From SB11 sp965249955 (GTDB lineage Bacteria; Bacteroidota; Bacteroidia; UBA8524), in NCBI GenBank assembly GCA_965249955.1, contig OZ252261.1:186001-250000 (forward strand): a stretch of 64,000 nt of DNA. The letters run 5' to 3'. A program made the position numbers and the translations under genes. Shown piece by piece: positions 16,444-25,562 of this stretch (position 1 is the stretch's first letter; every line of letters starts with the position of its first letter). The notes under the pieces were generated by a model, which saw only the letters and a program-made list of their open reading frames with translations, made no database searches and was not told the DNA's origin.

Positions 16444-17364
16444 CTAAAAAAACCATTGTATTGAGGGTGAAAGCACAAAGGCACGGGTAAGTCCGTCGGG
16501 GCGACTTTCACGCACTACCGCAGGTACACCCAACAATAAATGGGCTGTAAACTTATCGTTTATTTTATACTGTCCGTTTACTACAAAGTTTAATGTCAAG
16601 CCCGCACTGTTTTTCACTTCAACAGTAGTTTGCTGCGGAAATGTGTTTAAAGTAGCCTCGTCATTAGCTAAATGATATATAGGCAATAGTCCCAGTGCCA
16701 ACTGAAACTTGTTAAAATCGAAACGGCGTTCTACCCTAAACATTATATCAGCCTTGCGGCGCAAATTGCGCGACAGGTAATAATCGGTATCGCTTTCATT
16801 CACTAATGGATTTGGAACAAAACCATTTTCGTTCATTTGGCTTATAGGTTGTTGGTAACCCAGTGTAAAATTCCACATTTTGTAAGATAAGGCTACACCC
16901 AACAACAAATCATTAGTGCCCAAACTGGTTTGATAGGGCATTGGTAAAGCACGGCCATTTTGTATAATATTGGCTTTATTACTGGCCAGTCGTGCACCAA
17001 TTATTCCCTTTAGTGCAAAGCTATCTTTACTAATAATAGTATGGCTATAATTTACCTGAAAATCTCCCACTCCACTTGTATTCCCTAAATTTCCAGAGGT
17101 AAAAACATAAGGCAGCCTTAGCTGCACCCTTCCCTTTTTTTGTATACCGATATTTACATCTACCTGTGGTGTAAATATTGAGGTAGCACCATCCCCCACA
17201 CCATAAATACCATATACCTGCACACTGTTTTTAAATTCGTCTTCTCCTGCCGACGAGTGCAGTGAACCTGCTGTACAAAAACCTGCATCGCTGCAACCTT
17301 GTGCCATTAGGCTATACTGTGCTACTGCAAAAAGCACTACTAATAAGGTAAGTTTTGTTTTCAT
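16444..17364 (-). CDS. Predicted outer-membrane beta-barrel protein
   Basis: 306 residues; signal peptide 1-21 (ending SLMAQG), then a repeated pattern of amphipathic strands (QVDVNIGIQKKGRVQLRLPY, ALKGIIGARLAS, LGVALSYKMWNFTLGYQQP, ADIMFRVERRF, FVLSPSIQWFF). The final aromatic residue is typical of outer-membrane barrels. Two Cys pairs near the mature N-terminus (GCSDAGFC) may form a disulphide. The substrate is unknown. The gene ends 18 bp from the convergent SanA-like gene and starts 15 bp after nth ends. Confidence 0.75.
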   Translation of the reverse strand: MKTKLTLLVVLFAVAQYSLMAQGCSDAGFCTAGSLHSSAGEDEFKNSVQVYGIYGVGDGATSIFTPQVDVNIGIQKKGRVQLRLPYVFTSGNLGNTSGVGDFQVNYSHTIISKDSFALKGIIGARLASNKANIIQNGRALPMPYQTSLGTNDLLLGVALSYKMWNFTLGYQQPISQMNENGFVPNPLVNESDTDYYLSRNLRRKADIMFRVERRFDFNKFQLALGLLPIYHLANDEATLNTFPQQTTVEVKNSAGLTLNFVVNGQYKINDKFTAHLLLGVPAVVRESRPDGLTRAFVLSPSIQWFF

Positions 17365-17379
17365 CTCATTATAAGACGA

Positions 17380-18027
17380 TTAAGACTTTAGAAATGTTTT
17401 TTCGTAGTACTTGCAAAACTCTTGCATACCACAAATTTCACATTTGGGCTTGCGAGCAAGGCAAACGTATCTGCCGTGAAGTATTAGCCAATGATGAGCT
17501 GTGGCCACATGCTCCTCGGGGATGTATTTTATCAACTGCTTTTCGGTCTCAAGTGGTGTTTTGGCATTGGTAGTTAGTCCTATGCGTGCCGATACTCTAA
17601 ATACATGGGTATCCACCGCCATTGCAGGCATATTGTATACTACACTGGCTATTACATTGGCTGTTTTTCGCCCCACACCGGGTAGCTTTTGTAGTTCTTT
17701 TATATCGGCAGGAATTTCGTTATTAAAATCTTCTGACAACATTTTGGCCATACCTATAAGGTGTTTGGTTTTGTTGTTGGGGTAGCTTATTGACCTGATA
17801 TAGGGAAACAATTCATCAAAAGTGGTAGCAGCCAAAGCCTCAGGAGTTGGAAAAGCCTCAAACAAGGGCGGAGTGACTATATTTACCCGCTTATCGGTAC
17901 ACTGTGCCGAAAGTATAACAGCTATTAGTAACTGAAATGGATTTTCGTAATGCAACTCGGTTTCTACCTGCGGATGGTGTTGCAGTTGGTATTCTATAAA
18001 CTTAGTAAAGCGTTCTTTCTTTTGCAC
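17380..18027 (-). CDS. nth: Endonuclease III
   Basis: Base-excision repair glycosylase and AP lyase that removes oxidised pyrimidines. 215 residues with the helix-hairpin-helix LPGVGRKTANVI, catalytic Lys121 and Asp139 (VDTHVFRV). The [4Fe-4S] cluster cysteines have the exact family spacing C189-x6-C196-x2-C199-x5-C205. All key residues are intact. Confidence 0.96.
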   Translation of the reverse strand: MQKKERFTKFIEYQLQHHPQVETELHYENPFQLLIAVILSAQCTDKRVNIVTPPLFEAFPTPEALAATTFDELFPYIRSISYPNNKTKHLIGMAKMLSEDFNNEIPADIKELQKLPGVGRKTANVIASVVYNMPAMAVDTHVFRVSARIGLTTNAKTPLETEKQLIKYIPEEHVATAHHWLILHGRYVCLARKPKCEICGMQEFCKYYEKTFLKS

Positions 18028-18296
18028 ACGCTAATGTAGCTACATTTTACAGAAAGTAAAAAGCACATCCTTTTAAATAGCAGTTAACCGGCTATTCAAC
18101 CTAAGTTGTTATTATATCAATTGGCGATTGAAAAAGGCTAAAAGAATTTGCACATAGCCTTTCTATACTCGATGGCATTTTTCTCTTCCAAAGATTAATT
18201 TTTCTAAAAAAGAATATTTATAAATTAATCCAACACTGCTCACCTCACCGAAAAACGATAAAGCATCAATTGATAGCACCTGAAAAAAGTGACGAA

Positions 18297-18542
18297 CTAC
18301 TCTGTATGGTGCTCGGGCGCAGAGTGAAAACTTGCCGAATAATCCATTACCATATTAATGGTAGTGGGGTTTGGCTCTTGGTGTTCGTCATCCAACTTGT
18401 TTTGTATTTCCTTAAGCTTCCTGTATTCTTCGGCCAACTGAGGGTTTCTTACAAGTTCTTCCCCTAATGCTGAAGCCGTGGAAGGCTCCATTTCATCGTA
18501 CATATAGAGGATTAGGTCGTCGTTTGTATAAGTAGAGTTCAT
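18297..18542 (-). CDS. Small protein downstream of the ECF sigma factor, possible anti-sigma-type partner
   Basis: 81 residues from the ATG at 18542; a longer reading frame would overlap the sigma gene, but the MNSTYTNDD start is more natural. It is acidic and helical, starting NDDLILYMYDEMEP and then ELVRNPQLAEEYRKLKEIQ. This resembles the N-terminal part of Bacteroidota anti-sigma proteins, but no zinc-binding His/Cys motif and no membrane segment are present. Its position 52 bp after the sigma gene suggests co-transcription and a regulatory role; that is inference. Confidence 0.65.
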   Translation of the reverse strand: MNSTYTNDDLILYMYDEMEPSTASALGEELVRNPQLAEEYRKLKEIQNKLDDEHQEPNPTTINMVMDYSASFHSAPEHHTE

Positions 18543-18594
18543 AGGCTTACACCTTTTTGTACATAACCCTAACGAAAGTAACCTTATTTTTATT

Positions 18595-19176
18595 TTACTG
18601 CAAACTGATTTCTTTTTCAAGCATCATTTTACGTAAGTTGTTTAGAGCATAACGCATACGTCCAAGTGCTGTATTTATGCTAACTTGAGTAAGGTCGGCA
18701 ATTTCTTTAAAACTTAAATCACCGTAATGACGAAGCACTAAAACTTGTTTTTGCTCATCAGGCAATTGGTTGATTAAAAAACGAAGTTGCTTTTCGGTTT
18801 GTTGACGAATAATTTGCTCTTCACGATTTTCATCGGCCAATTCAATATACCTAAAAATATCCTCACCATCACCGTCGGTAATAGTAGGGCTGCGTTTGCT
18901 TTTCCTAAAATAATCGATAGCCATATTGCGCGCTATGCGTATTACCCAAGGAAGAAACTTACCTTCTTCATTATACTTTTCGTTTTTAAGCATATGAATT
19001 ACTTTGATGAAAGTTTCTTGAAAGAGGTCTTCGGCTATGTACCTATCATTTACAATAAGGTATATTGTAGTAAATACCTTTCTCTTATGCCTTTTAATAA
19101 GCATTTCAAGGCAAGCTTCGTTGCCCTCTACATAGTGGTGTACCAACTCTTGGTCAGTGATCTGATGGGTAATCAT
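18595..19176 (-). CDS. ECF-type RNA polymerase sigma factor
   Basis: 193 residues. Region 2 is at YIAEDLFQETFIKVIHMLKN, with WVIRIARNMAIDYFRK for -10 recognition; region 4 is at LPDEQKQVLVLRHYGDLSFKEIADLTQVSINTALGR. The variable linker holds ENREEQIIRQQTEKQ. It has a strong Shine-Dalgarno AAGGAGG at 19183-19189, 6 nt before the ATG, which is unusual in this phylum. The small gene after it may be its regulator. Confidence 0.93.
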   Translation of the reverse strand: MITHQITDQELVHHYVEGNEACLEMLIKRHKRKVFTTIYLIVNDRYIAEDLFQETFIKVIHMLKNEKYNEEGKFLPWVIRIARNMAIDYFRKSKRSPTITDGDGEDIFRYIELADENREEQIIRQQTEKQLRFLINQLPDEQKQVLVLRHYGDLSFKEIADLTQVSINTALGRMRYALNNLRKMMLEKEISLQ

Positions 19177-19182
19177 AAAAAA

Positions 19183-19189
19183 CCTCCTT
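19183..19189 (-). promoter_or_regulatory. Strong Shine-Dalgarno sequence of the sigma factor gene
   Basis: AAGGAGG on the minus strand with 6 nt to the ATG at 19176. Most genes in this window show no such site. Confidence 0.7.
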
Positions 19190-19423
19190 TATTAGAACAA
19201 TTTAAAAAAAATACAGCCTTATGGCTATTTTAAAAAGTAGAGGTTTTTATCTATAGGCGAATAAATTTTGGAACAGTTTTAACGTTTTGTTTACGTGAAT
19301 TTACGCAAAAAGATTTTGAAAAATGCAAATGATGTTAAAAATTTTATCGATTATTTTTTTTCAACGCAACTTTTTGATAGAAAACGACGTCTGTACAACC
19401 CTTTAACAGTAAGGGTTTAATGC

Positions 19424-20722
19424 CTAAAAGAACATACCTATAATTGATGCGGTAAGTAGGCATGCAATTGTGCCCCCTAAAAGTGCTCTTAGGCCTAATT
19501 GTGATAATAAAACACGTTTTGAGGGTACTAGTGCACCTATGCCTCCAATCTGTATTCCAATGGATGCAAAATTAGAAAAACCACAAAGTGCGTAGGTAGC
19601 AATTATTATAGATTTTGGGTTGGCAAAAGCATTAGCAGCTTTTAGTTTGCCCAATGTTGTATAGGCATAATACTCGTTAAGAATGGTTTTTTCGCCAAGC
19701 ATTTGCCCTACTATTAAAGAATCATCAGTACTAACACCAATAAGCCATGCTATAGGCGAAAAAACATACCCCATTATGTATTGCATTGAAAGGCCATCGT
19801 ACTTTCCGCCGGTGCTGCTTTGTATATTTTCGTTTACACCAAGCAGTGCTCCTACCCCGTCTTTCATTATATAGTTTAGCATAGCCATTAGTGCTGTAAA
19901 CACCAATAACATTGCGCCAACATTTATGGCTAATTTCAAACCATCAGTAGTGCCGTTTGCTACAGCATCAAGCACATTACTGCCTGCATCAATTTTAGAG
20001 AATTTCATCTCCTTATTATAATCTTCGGTTTCAGGCACTAAAATTTTTGCGGCAACAATAGCTGCTGGTGCTGACATTAAAGAAGCTATAAGCAAGTGGG
20101 CTGCAAACTCTTTTCCGCCACCCAAAAAACCGATATATGATATAAGTACCCCACCGGCTATGGTGGCCATCCCACCTGTCATTAAACTCATTATTTCTGA
20201 TTTGGTCATCAAGCCCAAATAGGGTTTCACTACCAATGGTGCTTCTGTTTGACCAATAAACACGTTGGCAGCTGCGGCTAAACTTTCTGCACCCGATAAG
20301 CGCATAGTTTTTTTCATTACCCAAGCTATGCTGTATACTATACGTTGCAAAATACCAAAGTAGTATAGCAATGATGTAAATGCTGAGAAGAATACTATGG
20401 TGGGCAATACGTGAAAGGCAAAAACAAACCCCATATTTCCTGAGCTTTTACCCAAACTAGGCCCTAAAAGAAAAACTACACCTTCTTCGGTAAAACCTAA
20501 AATCTGAATAAAAACACCTCCAACCCCTTCAAAAAAAGTAGTTATGGTAGGAATATGTAAAAAACTGATTGCTAAAAGAATTTGAAGACCAAGCCCAATA
20601 AATACAAGCTTCCAATTAATTTTTTTTCTGTTGGTGCTAAACACCCAAGCCAAAGCTATAAGAAAACATACACCTAATATTCCACGTCCAATACCAACAC
20701 CGGTTATGTTTACTTCATTCAT
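19424..20722 (-). CDS. Concentrative nucleoside transporter (NupC/CNT family)
   Basis: Imports nucleosides with Na+ or H+. 432 residues with about ten hydrophobic segments. The CNT hallmark GQTEAPLVVKPYL lies in the middle, after SGAESLAAAANVFI. Later ANGTTDGLKLAINVGAMLL and the C-terminal CGFSNFASIGIQIGGIGALVP match the family. It is the last gene of the etfB-etfA-nuclease-nupC run, 12 bp after the preceding gene. Confidence 0.92.
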   Translation of the reverse strand: MNEVNITGVGIGRGILGVCFLIALAWVFSTNRKKINWKLVFIGLGLQILLAISFLHIPTITTFFEGVGGVFIQILGFTEEGVVFLLGPSLGKSSGNMGFVFAFHVLPTIVFFSAFTSLLYYFGILQRIVYSIAWVMKKTMRLSGAESLAAAANVFIGQTEAPLVVKPYLGLMTKSEIMSLMTGGMATIAGGVLISYIGFLGGGKEFAAHLLIASLMSAPAAIVAAKILVPETEDYNKEMKFSKIDAGSNVLDAVANGTTDGLKLAINVGAMLLVFTALMAMLNYIMKDGVGALLGVNENIQSSTGGKYDGLSMQYIMGYVFSPIAWLIGVSTDDSLIVGQMLGEKTILNEYYAYTTLGKLKAANAFANPKSIIIATYALCGFSNFASIGIQIGGIGALVPSKRVLLSQLGLRALLGGTIACLLTASIIGMFF

Positions 20723-20734
20723 AAAAAGAGGCTA

Positions 20735-21334
20735 TTACTTTCGCTTGCGTATTTCATCACGAATATAAGCTGCTTTTTCGTAGTCTTCTACTTGTTCGGC
20801 TTCATCCAACATCGCTTCAAGTTCGGCAAGACTATATTGTGATAAATCGTTTTGCTTTGGCGCACGCTTTAGCATGGGCTCTTCTTGTGGTGGTGGGGCA
20901 GGACGTGCAGGCTCATCATCAGTATCGCTATCAAGTGTTATACCTGCTACTTCCATTATATGATCGAAAGTATTTACAGGGCAATTGAAACGAACCGCTA
21001 AAGCCATAGCATCGCTGGTGCGGGCATCGATTTCGTGTAAATCGTTGCCCATTTGACAAATTATTTTTGAGTAGAATACGCCTTCAATCAGGTTATATAT
21101 TACTATCTCTTGTATTTTTATATCGAATGTATTGCAAAAAGACACGAATAAATCGTGGGTCATCGGCCTAAAAGGCACAATTTTTTCAATCTCAATGGCA
21201 ATTGCTTGTGCCTCAAAGCTACCTATTATTATAGGCAGTTTTCTAACACCATTGGTTTCCCCTAAAATAAGGGTGTACGACCCATGTGCCTGCCCTGAGG
21301 TGAGCCCCACTATTTCGAGTTGGATTTTTTGCAT
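20735..21334 (-). CDS. Bifunctional nuclease family protein with C-terminal UVR motif
   Basis: 199 residues. The first ~140 form the BFN/DUF151 domain (DNase/RNase activity shown for homologues): GSYTLILGETNGVRKLPIIIG, EAQAIAIEIEKIVPFRPMTHDL, EIDARTSDAMALAVRF. After a Pro/Glu linker, residues about 165-199 form a UvrB/UvrC-type motif (LAELEAMLDEAEQVEDYEKAAYIRDEI). The two-part architecture is common in Bacteroidota. It sits 19 bp after etfA. Confidence 0.88.
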   Translation of the reverse strand: MQKIQLEIVGLTSGQAHGSYTLILGETNGVRKLPIIIGSFEAQAIAIEIEKIVPFRPMTHDLFVSFCNTFDIKIQEIVIYNLIEGVFYSKIICQMGNDLHEIDARTSDAMALAVRFNCPVNTFDHIMEVAGITLDSDTDDEPARPAPPPQEEPMLKRAPKQNDLSQYSLAELEAMLDEAEQVEDYEKAAYIRDEIRKRK

Positions 21335-21353
21335 CGGGGGTGGGTTAACAATT

Positions 21354-22322
21354 TTAGTTTGATGAAGCTTTTAATTGTTTAGCTGCATCAATCAGTTTGG
21401 GTACTACTTCAAAAGCATCACCCACTATACCATAGTCGGCAGCTTTAAAAAACGGTGCTTCAGGGTCTTTATTAATAGCTACAATAACTTTGCTTGAGCT
21501 AACGCCCGCAAGGTGTTGTATAGCCCCCGAAATACCTATTGCAATATACAAATTGGGTTTTATTGTTATACCTGTTTGGCCTACGTGTTCTTCGTGTGGT
21601 CTCCAGTGCATATCGCTAACCGGTTTTGAACACGCTGTGGCTGCACCTAGTGCACCTGCCAATTCTTCTATCATCGTCCAGTTTTCGGGACCTTTCAATC
21701 CACGACCTGCTGATACAACTAACTCAGCCTCAGTAAGAGGTATTTTACCTGTTACACGGTTAGTTTCAACTATTTGTGTTCTCCAAGCATCGTCGCTCAA
21801 ATTAACAGTATAGTTTACTATTGCGGCTTCGCCTCCGTTGTTGTTTACTTGGTATGAGTTTGGGGTAATTGCTATAACTTTTACAGGTGTTGTTAATTGC
21901 ACATCGGCAAATGCTTTACCTGAAAATACGCTTTTACGTACGCCAAAACCGCCGGTTGTATTGGGCAATGCAACTACGCCCGACGCAACTCCTGCTTCTA
22001 ACTTAACTGCTACAAGTGGGGTGATTGATTTACCTGAATAGTTGTTTGAAAACACAACTACTTGTGCATTTTCTGTTTTAGCTACATCGGCTATTATACT
22101 AGCAAATGCTTCAGGGCTAAATTTATCAAGTGCTGCACTGTATACAGTTTCTGCACCGTAGTTACCTAATGCTTTTGCATCGGCTTCGGCTACGTTGCCT
22201 ATTGATACTGCTATGGTTTTTGTACCCAATAGGTTAGCTGTTTCTTTTGCATAAGAAACTGCCTCAAGGGTAGATTTTTTAAATTTTCCGTCAACGCTTT
22301 CAGCAAATACAAGTACTGCCAT
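21354..22322 (-). CDS. etfA: Electron transfer flavoprotein alpha subunit
   Basis: FAD-carrying subunit that passes electrons from acyl-CoA dehydrogenases to the quinone pool. 322 residues. The C-terminal FAD domain shows VVSAGRGLKG, CSKPVSDMHWRPHEEHVGQTG, ISGAIQHLAGVSSSKVIVAINKDPEAPFF and ADYGIVGDAFEVVP, all classical. It follows etfB by 44 bp on the same strand. Confidence 0.96.
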   Translation of the reverse strand: MAVLVFAESVDGKFKKSTLEAVSYAKETANLLGTKTIAVSIGNVAEADAKALGNYGAETVYSAALDKFSPEAFASIIADVAKTENAQVVVFSNNYSGKSITPLVAVKLEAGVASGVVALPNTTGGFGVRKSVFSGKAFADVQLTTPVKVIAITPNSYQVNNNGGEAAIVNYTVNLSDDAWRTQIVETNRVTGKIPLTEAELVVSAGRGLKGPENWTMIEELAGALGAATACSKPVSDMHWRPHEEHVGQTGITIKPNLYIAIGISGAIQHLAGVSSSKVIVAINKDPEAPFFKAADYGIVGDAFEVVPKLIDAAKQLKASSN

Positions 22323-22366
22323 ATTCTCTTATTAGATTAGTATAAATCGTTAAAACTTAAAAAAAA

Positions 22367-23104
22367 TTATATCACCTTAGCTTCAGCATGAAGTAGGTTT
22401 ATCAACTCAGCAGGGTTATCAGCCGAAATCATTTTGCAACCTGCTTTTGGTGCAGGCAATTCAAACGCATTATAAGCTGCTGTGTTTTTATTGGCCGATG
22501 CTTCTACTACTGCCAAAGGCTTGGTGCGAGCTGCCATAATACCACGCATATTAGGTATACGAGGTTCTGTAAGTTCTTTTTGGGCACTGGCTACAAATGG
22601 CATTGCTACTTTTACGGTTTCTTTTCCACCGTCAATATCGCGTACCAAAGTGGCTTCGTTGCCGTTTACATCTATTTTGGTTACTATGTTAATGCTTGGT
22701 AAACCTAGCATTTCGCCCAAAATACCGCATACCAACCCTCCGTTATAATCTATACTTTCACGGCCGGTTAATACCATATCAAATCCTTTATCTTTTGCAT
22801 AGGCGGCTATTTCAGCAGCTACAAAGTAGGCATCTTTAGGTTCAGCATTTATACGCACTGCATCGTGCGCACCTATTGCCAATGCCTTGCGTATATTTGC
22901 ATCGGCATCTGGCAAACCAACGGTAACGGCTGTAACTGTTCCGCCTTGTGCTTCGGTAAGCTCAAGGGCACGGGTTAGTGCCAACTCGTCGTAAGGATTA
23001 ATAATAAACTGAACACCTGAGGTGTTAAATTTGGTATTATTATCAGTGAATGTGATTTTTGTGGTGGTATCGGGAACTACACTAATACAAACTAAAATTT
23101 TCAT
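22367..23104 (-). CDS. etfB: Electron transfer flavoprotein beta subunit
   Basis: AMP-binding partner of EtfA. 245 residues with INPYDELALTRALEL near residue 36, DADANIRKALAIGAHDAVRI, the TGRESIDYNGGLVCGILGEMLGLP signature and PRIPNMRGIMAARTKPL (recognition loop). First gene of a four-gene operon, with a -7 box 48 nt upstream. Confidence 0.96.
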   Translation of the reverse strand: MKILVCISVVPDTTTKITFTDNNTKFNTSGVQFIINPYDELALTRALELTEAQGGTVTAVTVGLPDADANIRKALAIGAHDAVRINAEPKDAYFVAAEIAAYAKDKGFDMVLTGRESIDYNGGLVCGILGEMLGLPSINIVTKIDVNGNEATLVRDIDGGKETVKVAMPFVASAQKELTEPRIPNMRGIMAARTKPLAVVEASANKNTAAYNAFELPAPKAGCKMISADNPAELINLLHAEAKVI

Positions 23105-23152
23105 TAAACAGTGTTTTAAACGTTTAGTTAGGTGGTGTTTTTAAAAGGACTG

Positions 23153-23160
23153 CAAAGGTA
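23153..23160 (-). promoter_or_regulatory. -7 promoter box for the etfBA operon
   Basis: TACCTTTG on the minus strand, 48 nt before the etfB ATG, in the 79-bp gap to the divergent TPR gene. Confidence 0.45.
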
Positions 23161-23183
23161 CTTAGAAAAAGTGAATTTTACAG

Positions 23184-23513
23184 ATGGAAAATAACAGAGT
23201 AGCGCAACTGCAAGTGTACTTGCAAGATACGCCTGATGATGCGTTTTTAAATTACGCTTTGGCGATTGAATATGTGGGTATGGGACGTGATGGTGATGCA
23301 CAACCCATTTTTGAGCGATTGATGGCTGAACAACCTGAATACACGGCTACATACTACCATTTGGGTGCTTTATATGAACGCGCCAATCGAAAAGACGATG
23401 CCGAAACGGTGTATAGAAAAGGCATTGCCTTAACTATGAAAAACCGCGAACAACACGCTATGGCCGAGCTGCAAAATGCTATGGCCAATTTGTGGATTGA
23501 TGATGAGGATTAA
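23184..23513 (+). CDS. TPR-repeat protein
   Basis: 109 residues, cytoplasmic, about two to three tetratricopeptide repeats: DAFLNYALAIEYVGMGRDGDAQPIFERL, then YTATYYHLGALYERANRKDDAETVYRKGI. It probably acts as a protein-interaction module. The partner is unknown. Divergent from etfB. Confidence 0.85.
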   Translation: MENNRVAQLQVYLQDTPDDAFLNYALAIEYVGMGRDGDAQPIFERLMAEQPEYTATYYHLGALYERANRKDDAETVYRKGIALTMKNREQHAMAELQNAMANLWIDDED

Positions 23514-23516
23514 CCC

Positions 23517-24710
23517 TTAGTACTTTGTTGTATTAGGATGAAAGGTTTGCCACGAGTGCCAAAACTCTTGGTAGGCTTGTATCGGTTTAAGTTGTTCATC
23601 CTCCATTTCTCCATCGGTGCATAGCCCGCTAAAATTCCATACAATCGGGCGGGAAGCATCAAACATACTTTTCCCATCAGTGCTAAGTACCAACTTTATT
23701 ACTTCATCATCTACGCTGCGCTCAAAAACATGAAAAGTGTGCCCGTCGGGTTCGAGAACCAATACAATAGGTGTATTGTTAAATGAATCATTAATTATAC
23801 GCTCTTGTTGTAATCGATTCCAATCGTAAGCCCGTGAAACACCACCTATACTAACCCCCACTACTAAAGATTTTCTTCCCCACGATGTAGTATCCCTTCC
23901 TTCAAGTTTGTTTTCTTTTTCTTTTAAAACTGCTCTTCCGAAGCCCGCCAAATCTTCATATTTTTCAACAAAATTAGAATCGGGTTGCAGCACCAAAGTA
24001 TTAGGGTGTTTATTTGCCCAGCTCTCTAGCGTTGTTTGCTCGCTATATATCTCCTCTAATTTTTGTCCTTCAAGCTCACCTGCAATAGCCTCACCAGTGG
24101 CTTGTCGCCACCAACTACCTGTGGTTTCATCTTCAAACATGGCATTAAAATGATCCATACCCACTAACCTAAATTTTTCATATTCACCGTTAACCATCGG
24201 TTTATAAACCCTACCTGTGCGGCATACTGTACAATAAGTAACCATAATAGGTTCTCCACCCAATGTGTCTGCTACCTGATGGTGATAGCCTATAATCTCT
24301 AGCGGATAAGCTTTTGCTTCTCCATTTATGGTTACCCCCAATACTATATCTTTAGTATCAATAACATTTTCATCCAATGGCAACAAAACCTTGGTTTCGG
24401 GTTGATAAAACATTTTATCAGCCATAAATTTAAAATTAAAGGCATATACCACCATACCATACATTAGTAAAGGAATTGCCATTACTATGCGTGCCCACGG
24501 TTTCACCCGCCAACCTTTAAACAACAGGTAACCCAATAGTACCCACCCCACAATGCGCATTAGCCATATATATTGATGAAAGGCATAGGCAATGCGTATG
24601 GTTTCATCTTCTTGACTACCGGGAAAGGGCATTATATAGTATACCTTAAAAACTTCGACCACTATAAGCAAAATACATACAACTATTGCTGAACCTAAAA
24701 ACTTATTCAT
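23517..24710 (-). CDS. DUF3179 membrane-anchored protein
   Basis: 397 residues. Two or three N-terminal membrane segments (about 5-22, 50-66, 75-92) precede a large DUF3179 domain: VLGVTINGEAKAYPLEIIGYHHQVADTLGG, then MVTYCTVCRTGRVY with the conserved CxxC pair, WWRQATGEAIAG and WNFSGLCTDG. The family is widespread and uncharacterised; the CxxC suggests redox or metal binding. It converges on the TPR gene with a 3-bp gap. Confidence 0.88.
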   Translation of the reverse strand: MNKFLGSAIVVCILLIVVEVFKVYYIMPFPGSQEDETIRIAYAFHQYIWLMRIVGWVLLGYLLFKGWRVKPWARIVMAIPLLMYGMVVYAFNFKFMADKMFYQPETKVLLPLDENVIDTKDIVLGVTINGEAKAYPLEIIGYHHQVADTLGGEPIMVTYCTVCRTGRVYKPMVNGEYEKFRLVGMDHFNAMFEDETTGSWWRQATGEAIAGELEGQKLEEIYSEQTTLESWANKHPNTLVLQPDSNFVEKYEDLAGFGRAVLKEKENKLEGRDTTSWGRKSLVVGVSIGGVSRAYDWNRLQQERIINDSFNNTPIVLVLEPDGHTFHVFERSVDDEVIKLVLSTDGKSMFDASRPIVWNFSGLCTDGEMEDEQLKPIQAYQEFWHSWQTFHPNTTKY

Positions 24711-24858
24711 TTTGGTAAGACTTTAAATGATAAAAAAGTCTAATATATCGATTTAATACTATCTAAGCTGCTTATAAATAAATAAAATCTTACTATTTAC
24801 ACACGAGCAGTGGGGGTATTTATGTGTATGGTTGTATAGAGTAATACCAATGATTTTT

Positions 24859-24866
24859 TAACTTTG
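24859..24866 (+). promoter_or_regulatory. -7 promoter box for the LpoB gene
   Basis: TAACTTTG, 44 nt before the ATG at 24911. A TTG at 24832-24834 could be a -33 element, though the 24-nt spacing is long. Confidence 0.45.
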
Positions 24867-24910
24867 GAACGGAAATTGAATTTACCCTATTTAAATAAAA
24901 CTTACAGACT

Positions 24911-25501
24911 ATGAAAAAAGCATACATTGTAGCCCCTGCCCTAGCACTAATGTTAATTACCAGTGCTTGTCAACAACGTAAAGTAACCCGTATTGACCCT
25001 AGCCAGCAAACCGATATAAGTGGACGTTGGAATGATACCGACAGCAAAATGGTTTCTGAAGAAATGATATCTGATGTTCTTGGTCGTCCTTGGTTAAAAG
25101 AATTTACCGAAAAGATGGGTCGTAAACCAGTGGTAATAGTTGGTCGTATTCGTAACAATACTACAGAGCCCGACATTCAGCCCGAAACTTTTATTAAAGA
25201 TATTGAGAAAAACTTTATCAATACTGCTACAGTTACCGTAGTACAAGCAAAAGAAGGGCGTGATGATTTGCGTGCTGAACGTGAAGACCAACAAACTTTT
25301 GCTACCGAAGAAAGCCGTAAAAAATGGGGCAAAGAAAAAGGTGCTGATTTTATGCTAAACGGTGTAATAAACAGCAATATTGATGAGTACAAAAAAGACC
25401 GTGTGATTACCTACAAAATAAACCTTGAGTTGATTGATTTGGAAAGCAACATTAAGGTTTGGATTGGTGATAAAGAAATTAAAAAACACATACGCAACTA
25501 A
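24911..25501 (+). CDS. lpoB: LpoB-like penicillin-binding protein activator
   Basis: Outer-membrane lipoprotein that, in E. coli, reaches through the periplasm to stimulate PBP1b. 196 residues: lipobox ITSAC (Cys20), then the family core ISGRWNDTDSKMVSEEMISDVL, KPVVIVGRIRNNT, EPDIQPETFIKDIEKNFINT and ADFMLNGVINSNIDEYKKDRVITYKINLELID. The long unstructured N-terminal linker of enterobacterial LpoB is absent. It is followed after 61 bp by a COG3014-like lipoprotein, a pairing seen in other bacteria. Confidence 0.88.
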   Translation: MKKAYIVAPALALMLITSACQQRKVTRIDPSQQTDISGRWNDTDSKMVSEEMISDVLGRPWLKEFTEKMGRKPVVIVGRIRNNTTEPDIQPETFIKDIEKNFINTATVTVVQAKEGRDDLRAEREDQQTFATEESRKKWGKEKGADFMLNGVINSNIDEYKKDRVITYKINLELIDLESNIKVWIGDKEIKKHIRN

Positions 25502-25562
25502 GTGTTAGCGGTTTCATCTCCCTTCATTACATTTTTTTCAACCTAAATTCCCTCTTTACCCT

